Origin: Oikopleura dioica
Lineage: Eukaryota; Chordata; Appendicularia; Copelata; Oikopleuridae
NCBI GenBank assembly: GCA_907165135.1
Contig: OU015566.1
Span: 6,990,157-7,054,156, forward strand
Reading direction: 5' to 3'
Length of the DNA: 64,000 nt
Position 1 is the stretch's first letter, and each line of letters begins with the position of its first letter. The position numbers and the translations under genes are program-made. This document shows, in pieces, positions 29,852-42,068 of this stretch. The notes beneath the pieces are model-generated. The model made no database searches. It was not told the DNA's origin and saw only the letters and a program-made list of their open reading frames with translations.

Positions 29852-30190
29852 GCTGAGCTGAGCTGAGCGAGCCTTTTTCGGAAGTCATTGAGCTGCGCTG
29901 GTGTTTTTCAAGGGTCATTGAGCTGAGCTGATCAGATATTGTCTCAAGGTTTTCGAGCTGAGCTGAGCTGAGCTGGTCGAGCTGAGCTGAGCTTAGCTGT
30001 TTTTAACTGTATTTTTACTAGTAGAATAGTGTTATCTGAGCTGGTTTAAGCTAGACTTGTCCAAAAATCATTGACCTGAGCTGAGCTGAGCTGAAATGTG
30101 TGATTATTGTCTGAGCTGAGCAGAACAGATCATTTTTCAAAATCACTGAGCTGAGCTGGCTGAGTGTGCTGAACAGTGAACTCAGCTCAG
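29852..30190 (+). repeat. GAGCT/CTGAG simple repeat
   Basis: Imperfect arrays of GAGCT (read GCTGAGCTGAGCTGAGC) recur through about 340 bp, separated by short unique pieces. Confidence 0.85.
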
Positions 30191-31252
30191 CAAATTTGCA
30201 ACTCTGATTGGGAGGGTCCCTGATTTCAATAATTATCCGGAATCCGGATAGAGAATATCGAAATCTGAAAATTTCCTGAGAGCGTTCGGGGAAGTTTGTT
30301 TGCGTTCTCACGGATCATCCATAATAATTTTCACTCGACCAAGGTCACAAGCTCAGGCCCAAATCAAGTTGTAAAAATGTCACCTGGCTTATTCTTGGAT
30401 CATTCATAATTCAGTAGAGTCGGATCTTGTGACGTAATTATGATTCTAAGGCAAATATTCTCATAAATTTTACTCTTTGAATCGTTCTTTCTGATCATCC
30501 GGGTGATTCAGGGGGAGGTTTTCTTCCTTGATTTCAGTGTAAAAATGACCTAGTCTTATCAGTCAATCAAAGTGCAAAGTGGGGCATCTTTGGCGCAGTA
30601 AAATGATCGACCTTAGTGATTACCTACAGCTGCTGGAGATGCCTCCATCGGATGCGGTAGTTTACCTACCACCTGATTGATCTTATCACCTCTTTTTTTA
30701 ATCTTATATGATTTTATTTATAGAATTTTTTTTATAATTTATAGGTAAATTACTCCGTAAAATTGACAACTTGGCGCCTCTTTCTTGGAAAATTCAAGGT
30801 AAAGAAAGACTCATAAATCCCTAGTAGCGTTCCAGCAAAAATTTACTCGCGTGCCAAAAATCACAGGAAGCGTGCGTCCGGCCCTTGAAAATAACGTCCC
30901 TCTCGTAAATATCGAGTCATCATCAACTCATCTCCCCATTCACGGCTGCCATATTTGTTTCCCATTGTGTTTCTGTATTTGCGAAAAGAAGCCTTTTGAA
31001 AACAATCCCACGATTTTCGAAAATCTATATATAGAGATACCTGGCTTTGGACAAAGGATTACGCTTAGCACCTATTCAAAGTCAAAACTGCCGTAATCCC
31101 GGAGCTAAAGCGCGAATAGCTTTACGCACTGGCGGGTCTCTTTGGACACTGTGAATTTAGCGGAAAAAATAAAGAATATTTCAGTTTACGCTCAATTTTG
31201 ATATTTCATGTTAATTTTTTGTACGTTAAAAATCCAATTTTCTGATGCATAA

Positions 31253-32018
31253 TTTTAAGGATATAGCCGTTCTCAAGGCACTTTCGTAGCGCCAAAAGGG
31301 GACGATAAATTTTTTTCATTTCTAAAGGAACCCTACCTAAAATTGCCTAAGAAACCCGATTCTAGTGTTATTTTTAATTTTTTAATGGAAAAATTTCTCT
31401 CTAGAGCAATTTTAAATCTTACGATCACTTTTTCTCGAGAATTTTCCATTTAATCGGTCGAGTTTTTTTGATAAATTAAAAATTTAGACCTTTATCTACA
31501 TTCCTAGGGCCTAAATTTTAATAGATTCCAAATATTTACGAATCTAGGGCCATTTTTATGAGGCTTACTTGAGTGAGCCGAAGCGTCAGACAGCGCTCTG
31601 GTTTGCTGCGCTGGGCGCCCTCCTCCATCGCGCGGTGAGGCGCGCATGTGAAAGAGCGCGCTGATTGGCGGAGCGCCCTGAACGCAGCATTTATGAAAAA
31701 GAAAAGCCAAAAAGAAGAAGACGCTAGAATGAAAATTTGCTCAAGTTTTGAAATTTTGAGGCCCTAGGAAGATAGATTAGCAGTTATTCATAATAAAACA
31801 CGGTTTAGTTTTAGCAATTTAATTGAAAAATTTCGAGAAAAAGTGATCGTAAGATTTCAAATCGCTCCAGAGAGAAATTTTCTTTGAAAAAAATTTTAAA
31901 AAACATCAGAATCGAATTCTCAACATAATTTTAGGTAGGACCTGTCTTGAAATGAAAACATTTTATCGCTCCATTTCGGCGCTACGAAAGTGCCATGAGA
32001 ACGGCTATATCCTTAAAA
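31253..32018. repeat. Foldback element with about 250-bp arms
   Basis: TTTTAAGGATATAGCCGTTC at 31253 is mirrored at 32018. Shared inner landmarks include GGCACTTTCGTAGCGCC, TACCTAAAATT, AAATTTCTCTCT, ATCTTACGATCACTTTTTCT and CTAGGGCC, each in reverse complement at the other end. The centre (31555-31700) is a GC-rich unique piece. No transposase is visible and no target duplication could be fixed. Confidence 0.82.
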
Positions 32019-32306
32019 GAGCTAAAATATTAAAAAATAATAAAAATTCGACCAACGATTCTACTCTTTTAGAAATTTAGATAACGTTGAATAAGCTAAA
32101 GGTTATTATATTTTCCTCTTATCATCAGAAAACTAAGCAAATCGCCTATCAGTAAATCTCGTTACAGATCGCCACGCGCGGCGCGGGGTAATTTGGCGCT
32201 GCGGACCACTCCTCAGCGCCGATATTCTCCTCCGCCGCGGTTCTTCTTCCCTCTTCATATCTACCATATTCATTTTACATTACCAGAGCATCAAAAAACC
32301 GAGAAA

Positions 32307-35300
32307 ATGATGTTACGATGTTTATTATTAATCTTTCTGAACAGCCACTTTTCAACGGCAATTCCAGTCGGAGAGAGTTTTCCTAAATCAGAGATCCTGA
32401 TCGTGATGCGGTCGACGAAGAATAACTTGAACAGCAGAGTTCAGTTAGCGTTGGAAACTTGGAGTAAAAGAGCATTAGCACAGGTAAGATTAAGATTAAA
32501 AAATACTTGGGTGGGCCTTGGCTTAATTATAATTGCGCTGGCTAAGCATGAGAGTAAACGCTTATCAATAATATATATTCAAAAACGGCCCGCTTCTTGA
32601 TTAACTCCACGCATACCAGAGACATCGATCAGTCTCTAAGACATTTCTCTGGGTTAATCGCGCCTTTGTAGGCCGACGGTTCCCTGCTGAGAATCTTCAA
32701 GTAAGAACATTCATTTCATTAGACAGGTTTTGTTCCAGTGCACTTTTGAAATTCAAATTTTGAATAAGCACTTAGGAAATGATCAATCAATAGGAACACT
32801 TGAAAATTGACAATTTAGGGCAAGAGATCAAATTTTATCAACACTCTAAGGACGAAGTTTCGCATTGACTAATCTATAAGAAAATTTATTTACAATCAGG
32901 CAATCTGTAAGTTAAAAGCCTGATAAAAAGCTCGCTTGAGATTTTACGATCCCAGCCCGGGTCCTTTCAACCCTCTTTTGGAATTTCCGTTGACATGTCC
33001 CGCTGCTAAACACATTGCATAAATTTACAGCCCCTTTGTCGCGCCGCGCCGGTATTAATCACGGTGATGGCACTTTGTCGCCAAGTTTCCGAAAATTCGG
33101 GCCGCGCCAAGCCCTCTGAAGATTTGTTTGCATCTGCGGAAGTACTAATCGCATCCTCTTTGTTTAGACGATCTTACTGACCGACCGAGTTGACGAAAAC
33201 TTCGCTGGCGGTAATCTACGACGAGTTGAAACAACAAGCTGCGGATCAGGACATTCCAGGTAACTTAGAAATTCCCATCTTTTTCTACAGTAAATACGTC
33301 AAGACAACCAAAAACGTCACAAATCTTGTGAGATCGGTCTTTCTTTGTTTTCGCAAAATAAGAATGTATGCGTGCCCAGAGATCGCCCGGAGGCATTTCA
33401 TTGACATTGCGATTATAAGCAAGCTTTTCAACAAACGCGCCCCGATTTTCCCAAGACCTACTCGATCCCAAGAACTTTCACTTTTTGAGCTGAATGTAAA
33501 GAGCCCAGATTAGTAGTTCTTAGCTAAAAAAGAGTGGTGCGCAAGTGCTTCCACGAGATTTCGGATTTCATAAAGTAGATATTTTTGTCTTTTATTTTTG
33601 GTTTTAGACGAATTTCAATAAGAATTTTTCGGCCAAAAAAATGGCCCCCCTTTTTATGTGCTCATATGAAAGAGCGTAAAAAGTTATGCTAGAAAAAAAT
33701 ATTTTTTTTTGCCCGAGGGCATAAATTATGACTCATAGGTCAGTTTGAAAAATTTTCAAACTCCCCCCCTAAATAGCCTCCGGGCACTTATTTTTTCGGG
33801 ATTTTTTGACGTCACTAGAATCCTCAGGACATAAGCTTTTGGTAGACCCCTCAACCGCGGTAAACCGCCCGGTTAACCGCGTGGTTCACCGCGGTTCATT
33901 TCCTTAGTCATAGTACACATACCAATATACATATCAATCGACTTCTTTTTTGATGCTGGATTAATTTTTGAGCATGAAAACACATGACCGCATGGTCAAC
34001 CGCCCGGTTAACCGCGTGGTTCACCGCGGTTCATTTCCTTAGGCATAGTACTCATACCAATATACATATCAATCGACTTCTTTTTTGATGCTGGATTCAT
34101 TTTTGAGCATGAAAACACATGACCGCATGGTCAACCGCCCGGTTCGGGATTGCTGATGAATATTTTTTTAAAAAATTGCTTTCATAACTGAAAATTTTTC
34201 AAAGCTGAATAATTTTCAAACCTGCAAAACTTTGAAAACTGAGTAATCTTATGAACTCAAAATATTTCAAAACTGAAAATGAACCACTTGGCTAACCGCC
34301 CGGTTAACAGCGGTTCAAAGCGATTCACGCTCTGAATAATCACAAAATGTGGACATATGTATATCAGAATGCTTTTCTACTCAATAGGAGTCTTTAAAAC
34401 AGATATTTGAACCGAACCACTAAGGTAACCGCCCGGTTCAAAACGGTTGAGAGTTATTCACGCTCTTAGTATCCACAAAATGCTGAAAATGTTTATCAAA
34501 ATGCTTCTCTACTCATAAGGTGTCTTTTTTATAGATATTTGAACTAAACCACTTGGCTCACCGACCGGTCCACAGCCGAAGAAAGGGCAAGCCTCGTTTT
34601 AGAATCCAATGAGGGGAAGGGGAGCAAGGGAAGGGGCCAAGCCGACCCAAAGGGGAGGTCAGCCTCGTTTGTTGAATCAAGTTAAGGATAAAGCCAAGCC
34701 GACCCGAAGGGAAAGCTAGACCCGTTCGTTGAATCAAGTTTGGAAAGGGGCAAGCCGACCCAAAGAGAAAACCATCCGCGTTTTTTGAATCTACTGAAAG
34801 GGTGTTTGAGTACGAAAAGTCCTTCGAAGCATCGTTGCTCATCGACGATCTGGATGCGTGTGTTTTATCTTTCTCGAACCTTCTTCGGAGGTTGACGTAC
34901 GGCCCCTCAACCAATTTAACCCCCATATTGACAATTTTGAATCTGAATCCCTTCGGAGCATTTTTTCGAAAGACGCGCCCATCAATCTTGGGCGAACCAG
35001 AACTCCTATTAGAAATGAGGCTCTGATGGAGACTCTCCGAACTCAAACACCCCTTCAGTAGTTTGAGAAGAGGCTAAGCTGACGCGAAAGTAAGGCCAGC
35101 CCCGTTTCTTGAATCAACTTAGGGAAGGGGCCGGCCGACTCTGAGGGGAGGCAAGTTCCGTTTTTTAAGCCAGTAAAGAAAGAAGCTAAGCTGACCCGAA
35201 GGTGAGACAAGCCCTGTTTTTTGAATCCAGTCAAGGAATGGGCGAAGCCGAAACCCTTAACTGGATTCAAAAAACAAGGCTGGCATCGCCTTCGTGTCGG

Positions 35301-37473
35301 CTTGGCCCTCTCCAAACTGGATTCAAAAATCGGGACTGGCCTAACTTTCGGGTCGGCTTGGCTCCTTCCCAGACTGGATTCAAAAAACAAGGCTGGCATC
35401 GCCTTCGTGTCGGCTTGGCCCTCTCCAAACTGGATTCAAAAAGCGGGACTGGCCTTACTTTCGGGTCGGCTTGGCCCCTTCCCAGACTGGATTCAAGAAA
35501 CGGGGCTCAGAAAATTGGTCAGTTTTGAAAATTTTCAGTTTTGAATATTATTTAGTTCTGAATATAAACTTTTTTAAAAATTTTTTCACTCTGAACCGCT
35601 TTGAAATTTTTTCACTCTGAATTGCTTTGAACCGGGCGGTTACCTTAGTGGTTCGGTTCAAATATCTGTTTTAAAGACTCCTATTGAGTAGAAAAGCATT
35701 CTGATATACATATGTCCACATTTTGTGATTATTCAGAGCGTGAATCGCTTTGAACCGCTGTTAACCGGGCGGTTAGCCAAGTGGTTCATTTTCAGTTTTG
35801 AAATATTTTGAGTTCATAAGATTACTCAGTTTTCAAAGTTTTGCAGGTTTGAAAATTATTCAGCTTTGAAAAATTTTCAGTTATGAAAGCAATTTTTTAA
35901 AAAAATATTCATCAGCAATCCCGAACCGGGCGGTTGACCATGCGGTCATGTGTTTTCATGCTCAAAAATGAATCCAGCATCAAAAAAGAAGTCGATTGAT
36001 ATGTATATTGGTATGAGTACTATGCCTAAGGAAATGAACCGCGGTGAACCACGCGGTTAACCGGGCGGTTGACCATGCGGTCATGTGTTTTCATGCTCAA
36101 AAATTAATCCAGCATCAAAAAGAAGTCGATTGATATGTATATTGGTATGTGTACTATGACTAAGGAAATGAACCGCGGTGAACCACGCGGTTAACCGGGC
36201 GGTTTACCGCGGTTGAGGGGTCTACCAAAAGCTTATGTCCTGAGGATTCTAGTGACGTCAAAAAATCCCGAAAAAATAAGTGCCCGGAGGCTATTTAGGG
36301 GGGGAGTTTGAAAATTTTTCAAACTGACCTATGAGTCATAATTTATGCCCTCGGGCAAAAAAAAATATTTTTTTCTAGCATAACTTTTCACGCTCTTTCA
36401 TATGAGCACATAAAAAGGGGGGCCATTTTTTTGGCCGAAAAATTCTTATTGAAATTCGTCTTAACTTTGCTCTAAAAATTTTGAACCAAAAAGAACGCAG
36501 ATTTTAAATTTTTACAGGTGCCATTAATCTATTTGCGTAGACGTTATTTGCGCTGTCTTGGAAAAAGTACGCTCGAGTAGCCTCCCCGGAAATAATTACA
36601 GTCTATAGAATCACGTGTCCAACATCTTATCCTTTCAGGCACGATTTGACTTGCAAAGTGCAGCGGGCAATCCAACTCGCGGCGGAAACTGCGTCCAAGT
36701 GGTTTTGCCATGTCGATGATGACACATTTGTCAACTTCGAAAAGCTGGAAGAGCTCCTGGCGACGATGGATTCGTCGAAGCTTCATTTCATCGGAAAACA
36801 GTCGATCCCAGACGGAATCCAGCTTCACTCAAGAACGGGCAGAATTCATTTTGCTACTGGGGGAGCAGGGTGGTGTCTGTCAAAGCCCCTGGTCAATCAG
36901 CTGAGAGATATCGACCTGATGGAAGAAGCCAGGAAGCTAGGAACACCGGATGATGTGACTCTTGGGGCAGTCGTTGGAGACATGGGAGTTTCAATAACAG
37001 AAGTGCACCAGTTCCACAGTCATTTGGAAGGACTTCAGTGGTTAACTTCTCCAGAGACTGAGGTAAGAAAAAAAATTATTTTACAAAATTGATTTGTTGC
37101 CAAAACATATATCCTCAAGTTCGCGGCAAGTTCAAAAGCTCTCCAGTGCAAGTAAATAAGCTTATGACACTGAATTTTCCCATGATTTCGGGAATCCCGA
37201 AAATGATATTTATATTTTGACCTCGCGATTTTAGCGGCGCTTGAGCTTTTGAGCTGAGCCATAAATCCAAAACGCCACCTGTATTTGCCTCGTAGTGATT
37301 ATTTCTTCAAGCCGTCCTTGAACGACTGTATCTAACGATTTGCTTTTCAGATCACACTGAGCTACCCGCCCGAAGCGCTTGAAAACGGCGATTTCCAACG
37401 ATCTATCCGATACGCCTCCTCTTCAGATCCTACTGGTTTATTGACCCTCTCGAAGAAGATGATGCTCTTGTAA
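32307..37473 (+). CDS. fng: Fringe O-fucosylpeptide beta-1,3-N-acetylglucosaminyltransferase
   Basis: Fringe extends O-fucose on Notch EGF repeats with GlcNAc in the Golgi, tuning Notch response to its ligands. Four exons (32307-32483, 33168-33259, 36639-37062, 37351-37473) give 271 residues with perfect phase closure. An N-terminal hydrophobic segment (MMLRCLLLIFLNSHF) acts as signal or anchor. Family landmarks follow in order: TILLTD, SCGSGHSR, LTCKVQRAIQLA, the metal-binding DDD in WFCHVDDDTFVN, FATGGAGWCLSK, GTPDDVTLG and FHSHLEGL. It is shorter than vertebrate fringes (about 320-380 aa), mainly at both ends. Intron 2 (33260-36638) is swollen by a foldback element. AATAAA is at 37564-37569. 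Tail-to-tail with the LC3 gene. Confidence 0.92.
33606..36461. mobile_element. Large foldback element in Fringe intron 2
   Basis: About 2.86 kb, with arms of roughly 950 bp that are reverse complements from AGACGAATTTCAATAAG (33606) to its mirror ending at 36461. Landmarks in both arms include GGCCAAAAAAATGGCC, the GGGGTCTACC block, and the repeated CGCCCGGTTAACCGCGTGGT pieces that themselves form hairpins. The core (34560-35520) is built of tandem 56-65-bp units and a unique block. No target duplication or transposase is visible, so it is non-autonomous. Confidence 0.82.
34560..35520. repeat. Tandem and inverted subrepeats in the foldback core
   Basis: To the right of 35240 a unit of about 60 bp (GGATTCAAAAA..GGCTGGC..TCGGCTTGGC) recurs four to five times. 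To the left the same unit occurs in reverse orientation (GCCAAGCCGACCC..GAATCAAG). A unique block, 34800-35060, is enclosed by CTACTGAA.GGGTGTTTGAGT and its reverse complement. Confidence 0.75.
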
Positions 37474-37658
37474 ATTGTAAATTCATCATTTGTACGTTAC
37501 TGTATGTTTATACTGTATTTCTGAAACATTCTGCCCAGAGTTCACTGCTGAAAAGCACGTTCAAATAAATATTTGTAAATGAGATTTCGTTTTATTGGTG
37601 ATTTTAATCTTAGGTTTAGTGATTCCTTGTTGTTTTCAAATTTCTAAAGACCAGAAAC

Positions 37659-38081
37659 TCAACCGAACATGGCAGTAGCAGCATAGCGCAAATAGCGAAA
37701 TCCATCTTCATCGGCATATCTTCCATAGATTTCGCCCATTGTCAGTTGCATCGATGGAATTTCAGATGAATTGATGATGAAATGAAGACTCTGCTGAGGC
37801 GATAGAGTCAGCATTCTGCTTCGAACGACGAACATAAACTGCGAGATGCACATATCTTCTGGAACGAGAAACTTTACCTTTTCGAGCAAAGGAAGCTGCT
37901 TTTCTCCTTTCAATCTTTCGACGATAACCGGCACTTTTAGCGGATATCTTTTTTTAATCGACCGCGATTCTTGAAGCCTCACTGCATGAGTTTTTCTCTC
38001 CTTGAACGGAATATATTTTGCGTCCATCTCTACTTCATTTGTTTTCGATTCTTTATTAACAACGATAGAAAAAAGCGTCAT
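37659..38081 (-). CDS. ATG8/LC3-type ubiquitin-like autophagy protein
   Basis: This ubiquitin-like protein is conjugated to phosphatidylethanolamine on autophagosomes and recruits cargo receptors. It is one exon of 140 codons. Visible family features are KKYPLKVPVIVER (the R/K-x-P-x-I-V-E pocket), LEKVKFLVPEDMCISQFMFVVRSRM, LHFIINSSEIP and the C-terminal TAMFG, so the conserved Gly is the last residue and no ATG4 cleavage tail is needed. The N-terminus is about 20 residues longer than usual (normal length is about 116-125) and contains ERKTHAVRLQE, the family's basic helix. LC3 versus GABARAP class is not resolved. Its poly(A) signal (TTTATT on the plus strand, 37591-37596) lies 22 bp from that of Fringe. 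Confidence 0.9.
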   Translation of the reverse strand: MTLFSIVVNKESKTNEVEMDAKYIPFKERKTHAVRLQESRSIKKRYPLKVPVIVERLKGEKQLPLLEKVKFLVPEDMCISQFMFVVRSRMLTLSPQQSLHFIINSSEIPSMQLTMGEIYGRYADEDGFRYLRYAATAMFG

Positions 38082-39114
38082 TTTGGCGTATTTTATTATT
38101 GCGATCTATCACATTTCAGAAGTTTACGCCTTGAAAGGAAGAAATTTGCGGCTGAAGCATTGAACGTAGACTTTAGGTTACCTAAAGGCATGCAAGGATC
38201 AGCTGAGGTCGTCAATAAACTCATTTGAACTGAACTCAAAAAGCATCCTGTTAATCCGTTCTACAGAAAAGATTCATAGCAAGTCAGAACTGTGATTCTC
38301 CTGCGTTTCAAAACGCTCTTATATCCCGGAAGAGCGAAGGCTGTCCCAGAGTTAAGTACCCTTAGCAAATTGGATCGCTCTTTATAAATATTATTACATC
38401 GTCGCTGCCGCTCATGCGCTGTCCCTGTAGCACTGGCGCATCATCTTTTCAGCCCATAAGTTGGGTGGGTAAACAAGGTGGAATCTTGTTCGTCTTTGAA
38501 ATTTCTTCAAGTACTCAGCTTATGCCATGAGCTTCATCGCCAAATAATGGCTTCTGAATAGACTAGCAATTTATACATTTTCGTTCAATCCTCAAAATAG
38601 CGCTTATTTCCCATTTTTTCAAAGAATAGAAAACTATTCCGAAATTCTCAAATCCTCAAAAGTCTTCTCTATTAGATAGTCACAGTGACTGTCTGATTCT
38701 AGTCTAGAATTTTTCTATTAAAAAGACTTCAAGGCAATATTTCACTAAAGAAAAAGATAAGACCTCTCTCACACCTTCTATTTTACCTTGACGTCATTAT
38801 TGTTATTGCCGGAAATTACTGTAATTAGGGGGTTTTTATTGGGGAAAAGTTGGTATCAGAGTGATCCAGGACCGTTGTAAAATATTGGTGCGTGCTCTTT
38901 GGACCGTGTTCCAATCACGATCAGTGCGAAATTGCGCCCCCAGCAGGATCAGGTCCCTACTCCACCAAAGCACCGAAGCTATGACACACACATGTGTTCT
39001 GAGCCCGGTAACCAGACTTCTGACTGGTAACCTTCATTTTTTCAATTGAATACAAATAAAAGGTTCAAATTGATGAAATTTTAAAAAGAAAAAGAGCAAA
39101 AATTCTAAAAAGAG
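38082..39114. other. Intergenic region between LC3 and the membrane-protein gene
   Basis: Head-to-head spacing of about 1 kb that should hold both promoters. Short frames (37971-38228 and 38861-39049) lack coding character. Nothing else is seen. Confidence 0.5.
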
Positions 39115-42068
39115 ATGGCAGAAGAAGAATCTGGCCGACTTCCGGCAAGAGAAGAAAAGGTAAAAGAGAGAAACATCATCTTAGAATAATAATTATTAAT
39201 CCGATTGTTATCTTGTTCTTTCAATTATCATTATCTTTAATAATCCATCTAAGTTTCTTGAAGAAAAATGTAGGTAACTAGGTCAAACTCAAATTTAAAA
39301 AGAGCAATAACAAGAAGTTTCTAAAAATTATTTTTTGGCTATTAGCCATCAACTAAAATAATCAAAGATGCTATCGTATCATAATTTTAACTAATCAGAA
39401 TCTGTTACGAAACTGCGCTTGAACTTTATTTCTACGCTTACGTCCACCATTGGGCAAAGGGAGGAGGCGCGCGCTTAGACTGTGCGCCGCAAATACCGCA
39501 CCACACTTTACCGCAAAGTGAACTCAGGAGGGCTTAAAATCAGAATTGCATAACACAACTCTCATCTGTTGCGCTTTTTCTCGCGCAGCTCGGATTTAGT
39601 AATAAATATTTATTGAACCTTGTCTAGCTTTTTTTCGTAACAGAAAACACCGAAACTTTCTCGCTCTCGATATTCAAGAGGCAAAAAAGTTCACCTTCAT
39701 TTTTAACGCTTCTTTCTAGGAGGGTTTTCGACCTTCTTTGAGCCCAACAGGAGACGTTTTTGATGACTCCAACAAAAACATAGCTGCAGCGATTGTTGAC
39801 GGCCTCAATGATGATAAAACAGAGGAAACACCGGCTGAGCCTGAGTCTCAAAACGAAGCTGCAGAAGAATCCGACGAAAAGAAACCTAAAGAAGAACCTG
39901 CAGAAGCCCAAATAGAAGAAACAGCAGAAGAAGCTAAAGATGATGCTTCGGAGGATTCATCTGCAACAGACGCTACTGTAGAAATAAAAGTCGCGCAGAC
40001 GAGTCAGCCCATTCCGGATGTCGTTCCTCAGGGCTTGGGAGAGCGGGAAGTGTCCCACGTCGACATCGACGACAAAGAAAAATTGACGAAAACGACAGAT
40101 TTGGAGAATGAAATCGAAGAAGCAACAACACCAGCTAAATTTGACGGCGTTGCTGAACCTGCCAGACGAAATTCCGAAGCGTAAGTTTGCTTTTTTTATT
40201 CAATGAAGAAAATTTTCGCTTTAGAAAATCTTCCTGGGCGCGGAAAAGGCATAAATTCCGAAGCATGTGGAAACTGTATTCTGGTGCTTTTATCGCTGTT
40301 GTCATGCCTATCGCTGTGTTTTCCATTGATATCGCTATCACAATGAATGTCCTGGACCAAGAGGGGTACAGAAAGGCAATTCAGCCTTACTGGGACACGG
40401 ACAACAGGGGAAACAAACCGATTCCAGAGTTTAACAAATTGACTAATGGAGCGACCTATGAAATTCAAGAATCGTTACTATTCGAGGTAGAGAATTATAT
40501 TTTTTTCTTGAAATTCTTGAAAAATAATACTCTTCTAGGTACTGCAACTATCAGAACAGCACAAGCACCGAGAAGTCGACGATGAAATTCGCAAAAACTA
40601 TCCGGAATTCATGAAATTTGTCAACAAAAAAGCAGATCCAAAAAAGAAGCCGCCTCCAACACCAGAGAGTAGGAAACGAAGACAAGCTGACGACGAAGAA
40701 AATGAAATCAAGGAGGAAGATGTGGAGGAAAAAGTTGAAGAGACAGGTGAAGAAGTCGACGAAAAAGAAGCTGAAAATGATACTACAGAGAAAGAAGACC
40801 CCGAGAAAGAAGCAGAAGATAAAGCTGATGAGGATGAGTCTAATGAAAAAACAAAGCCAAAGAAGCCTGAAAAAACTGAGGAAGAAAAAGCAGCTGAAGC
40901 AGCAGCTGAGAAAAAGCGAAAAGAAGAGGAGGAGAAAAAGCGGATTGAGGAAAATCGCAAGCTGGAAGAAGAGCGAAAGAATTATCTCCAGCTGCGACGC
41001 AATCTCACTGTAAACAACATTATCGAGTATAAGTGGGGCAACGAAACGACGTACAACGGCAAGCAACTCCACTGTGATACGCTCAGGTTGGTTGTTTTTA
41101 TCGGCAAAATTATTAAACTCCAATAAGAGATGATTTTTAAAACCTTTTTCTATCCTATCTTATCTCCCCCACTTCAACCCCTTTTAACGGGCTCAATTCA
41201 GTATGTTCTACCATCAACACGAACTTACTGCGAAATCCCAAAACAAAGGCTGGTTCGAGTACGTTTACGGCAACAACCACAAGCTCCAGCAAGTTCTCTT
41301 CATTCTCTTCACAATTTTCGGCTTCATTCTTTGTATTTTGTCCATTGCTCTTCGTTCCGACATGTGGTTTAAAAACGAGTGGTCGAGTTTTATTCTCGCC
41401 ACGTTTTTGCCGTACATCGTGTCGACTTGCTTGGTAGCGATTATTTACATGCGCGAAAGTGGCAAAAGTGGATTACGGTGAGTCCCAATTTTGAGGAAAA
41501 ATAACTCACTGAGTTTTTAGTTGTTTCATTTGCCGCCTGGCGTTTGACGATCCAGAGCGTGGCTGCATCGACATAGATCCAACTAGTTTCAGCGGTCAAT
41601 TCCCGACGCCGGATACAAAGTGGCTAGGAATGGTGGTTGCTTGTTACGTTCTCAAGCTTTTTGACTGCGTCGCTATTGGAATTACGACGCTTACTTTTGG
41701 TAAGAGGGTTTTTAAATGACATCGATAATGAATATGAACTTTCAGTTTGTTCGAAAAAAGACGCCTGGTGGAAGTGGCTGATGAAGTTCATCGGCTGGGT
41801 CGTTGTTTTCCCTTGGATGATTGCTACTCCTCTTCTTGGGGTTCTTAGATATCAGGTCATCAGCGAAGTTGTCAGCATCGATTCAATAGGTAAAATGCTG
41901 GCTCAAATTTGAAAATAACGAATTAAAGGAATGTACGAAAATCTGCTAACGGGCCTGTTCTTCACCGGCGTCGGTCTTTGGGGAATCCTCATCATCGCCG
42001 GACCCATCTTCTGTAAATATAAAATGTGTGATATAGATGAAAACCTCCTCGAAAAAGACGATTTCTAA
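39115..42068 (+). CDS. Multi-pass membrane protein with acidic Lys/Glu-rich loop (unrecognised)
   Basis: Eight exons (39115-39159, 39720-40180, 40225-40486, 40539-41086, 41202-41477, 41521-41699, 41746-41889, 41929-42068) total exactly 684 codons plus stop. Residues about 1-165 are acidic and Ala/Glu-rich. A first helix follows (FIAVVMPIAVFSIDIAITM), then a lumenal or extracellular-like segment, then a highly charged Glu/Lys coiled-coil loop (EEEKAAEAAAEKKRKEEEE). Five more helices come after that (VLFILFTIFGFILCILSI, ILATFLPYIVSTCLVAIIY, MVVACYVLKLFDCVAIGITT, WVVVFPWMIATPLLGV, LFFTGVGLWGILIIAG). The C-terminus ends in acidic EKDDF. I do not recognise the family; chitin-synthase-like or receptor families were considered without motif support. 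AATAAA is at 42196-42201. Confidence 0.72.

Larger units (their letters stand above)
28593..32306. other. Gene-poor, repeat-rich stretch
   Basis: No convincing multi-exon gene. It contains a copy of the AAGCCGC palindromic repeat, a GAGCT simple repeat, a foldback element (31253-32018), one weak minus-strand ORF (29441-29761) and a possible structured RNA segment around 30585-30699. The 32.15-32.3 kb part is GC-richer and pyrimidine-rich, consistent with the promoter and leader of the Fringe gene. Confidence 0.55.

Noticed and set aside
38854-38872. TGGTATCAGAGTGATCC, like a primer-binding site for initiator tRNA in some plant retroelements
   Set aside because: It does not match the complement of this window's own initiator tRNA (TGGTAGCAGAG), and no LTR is found around it.
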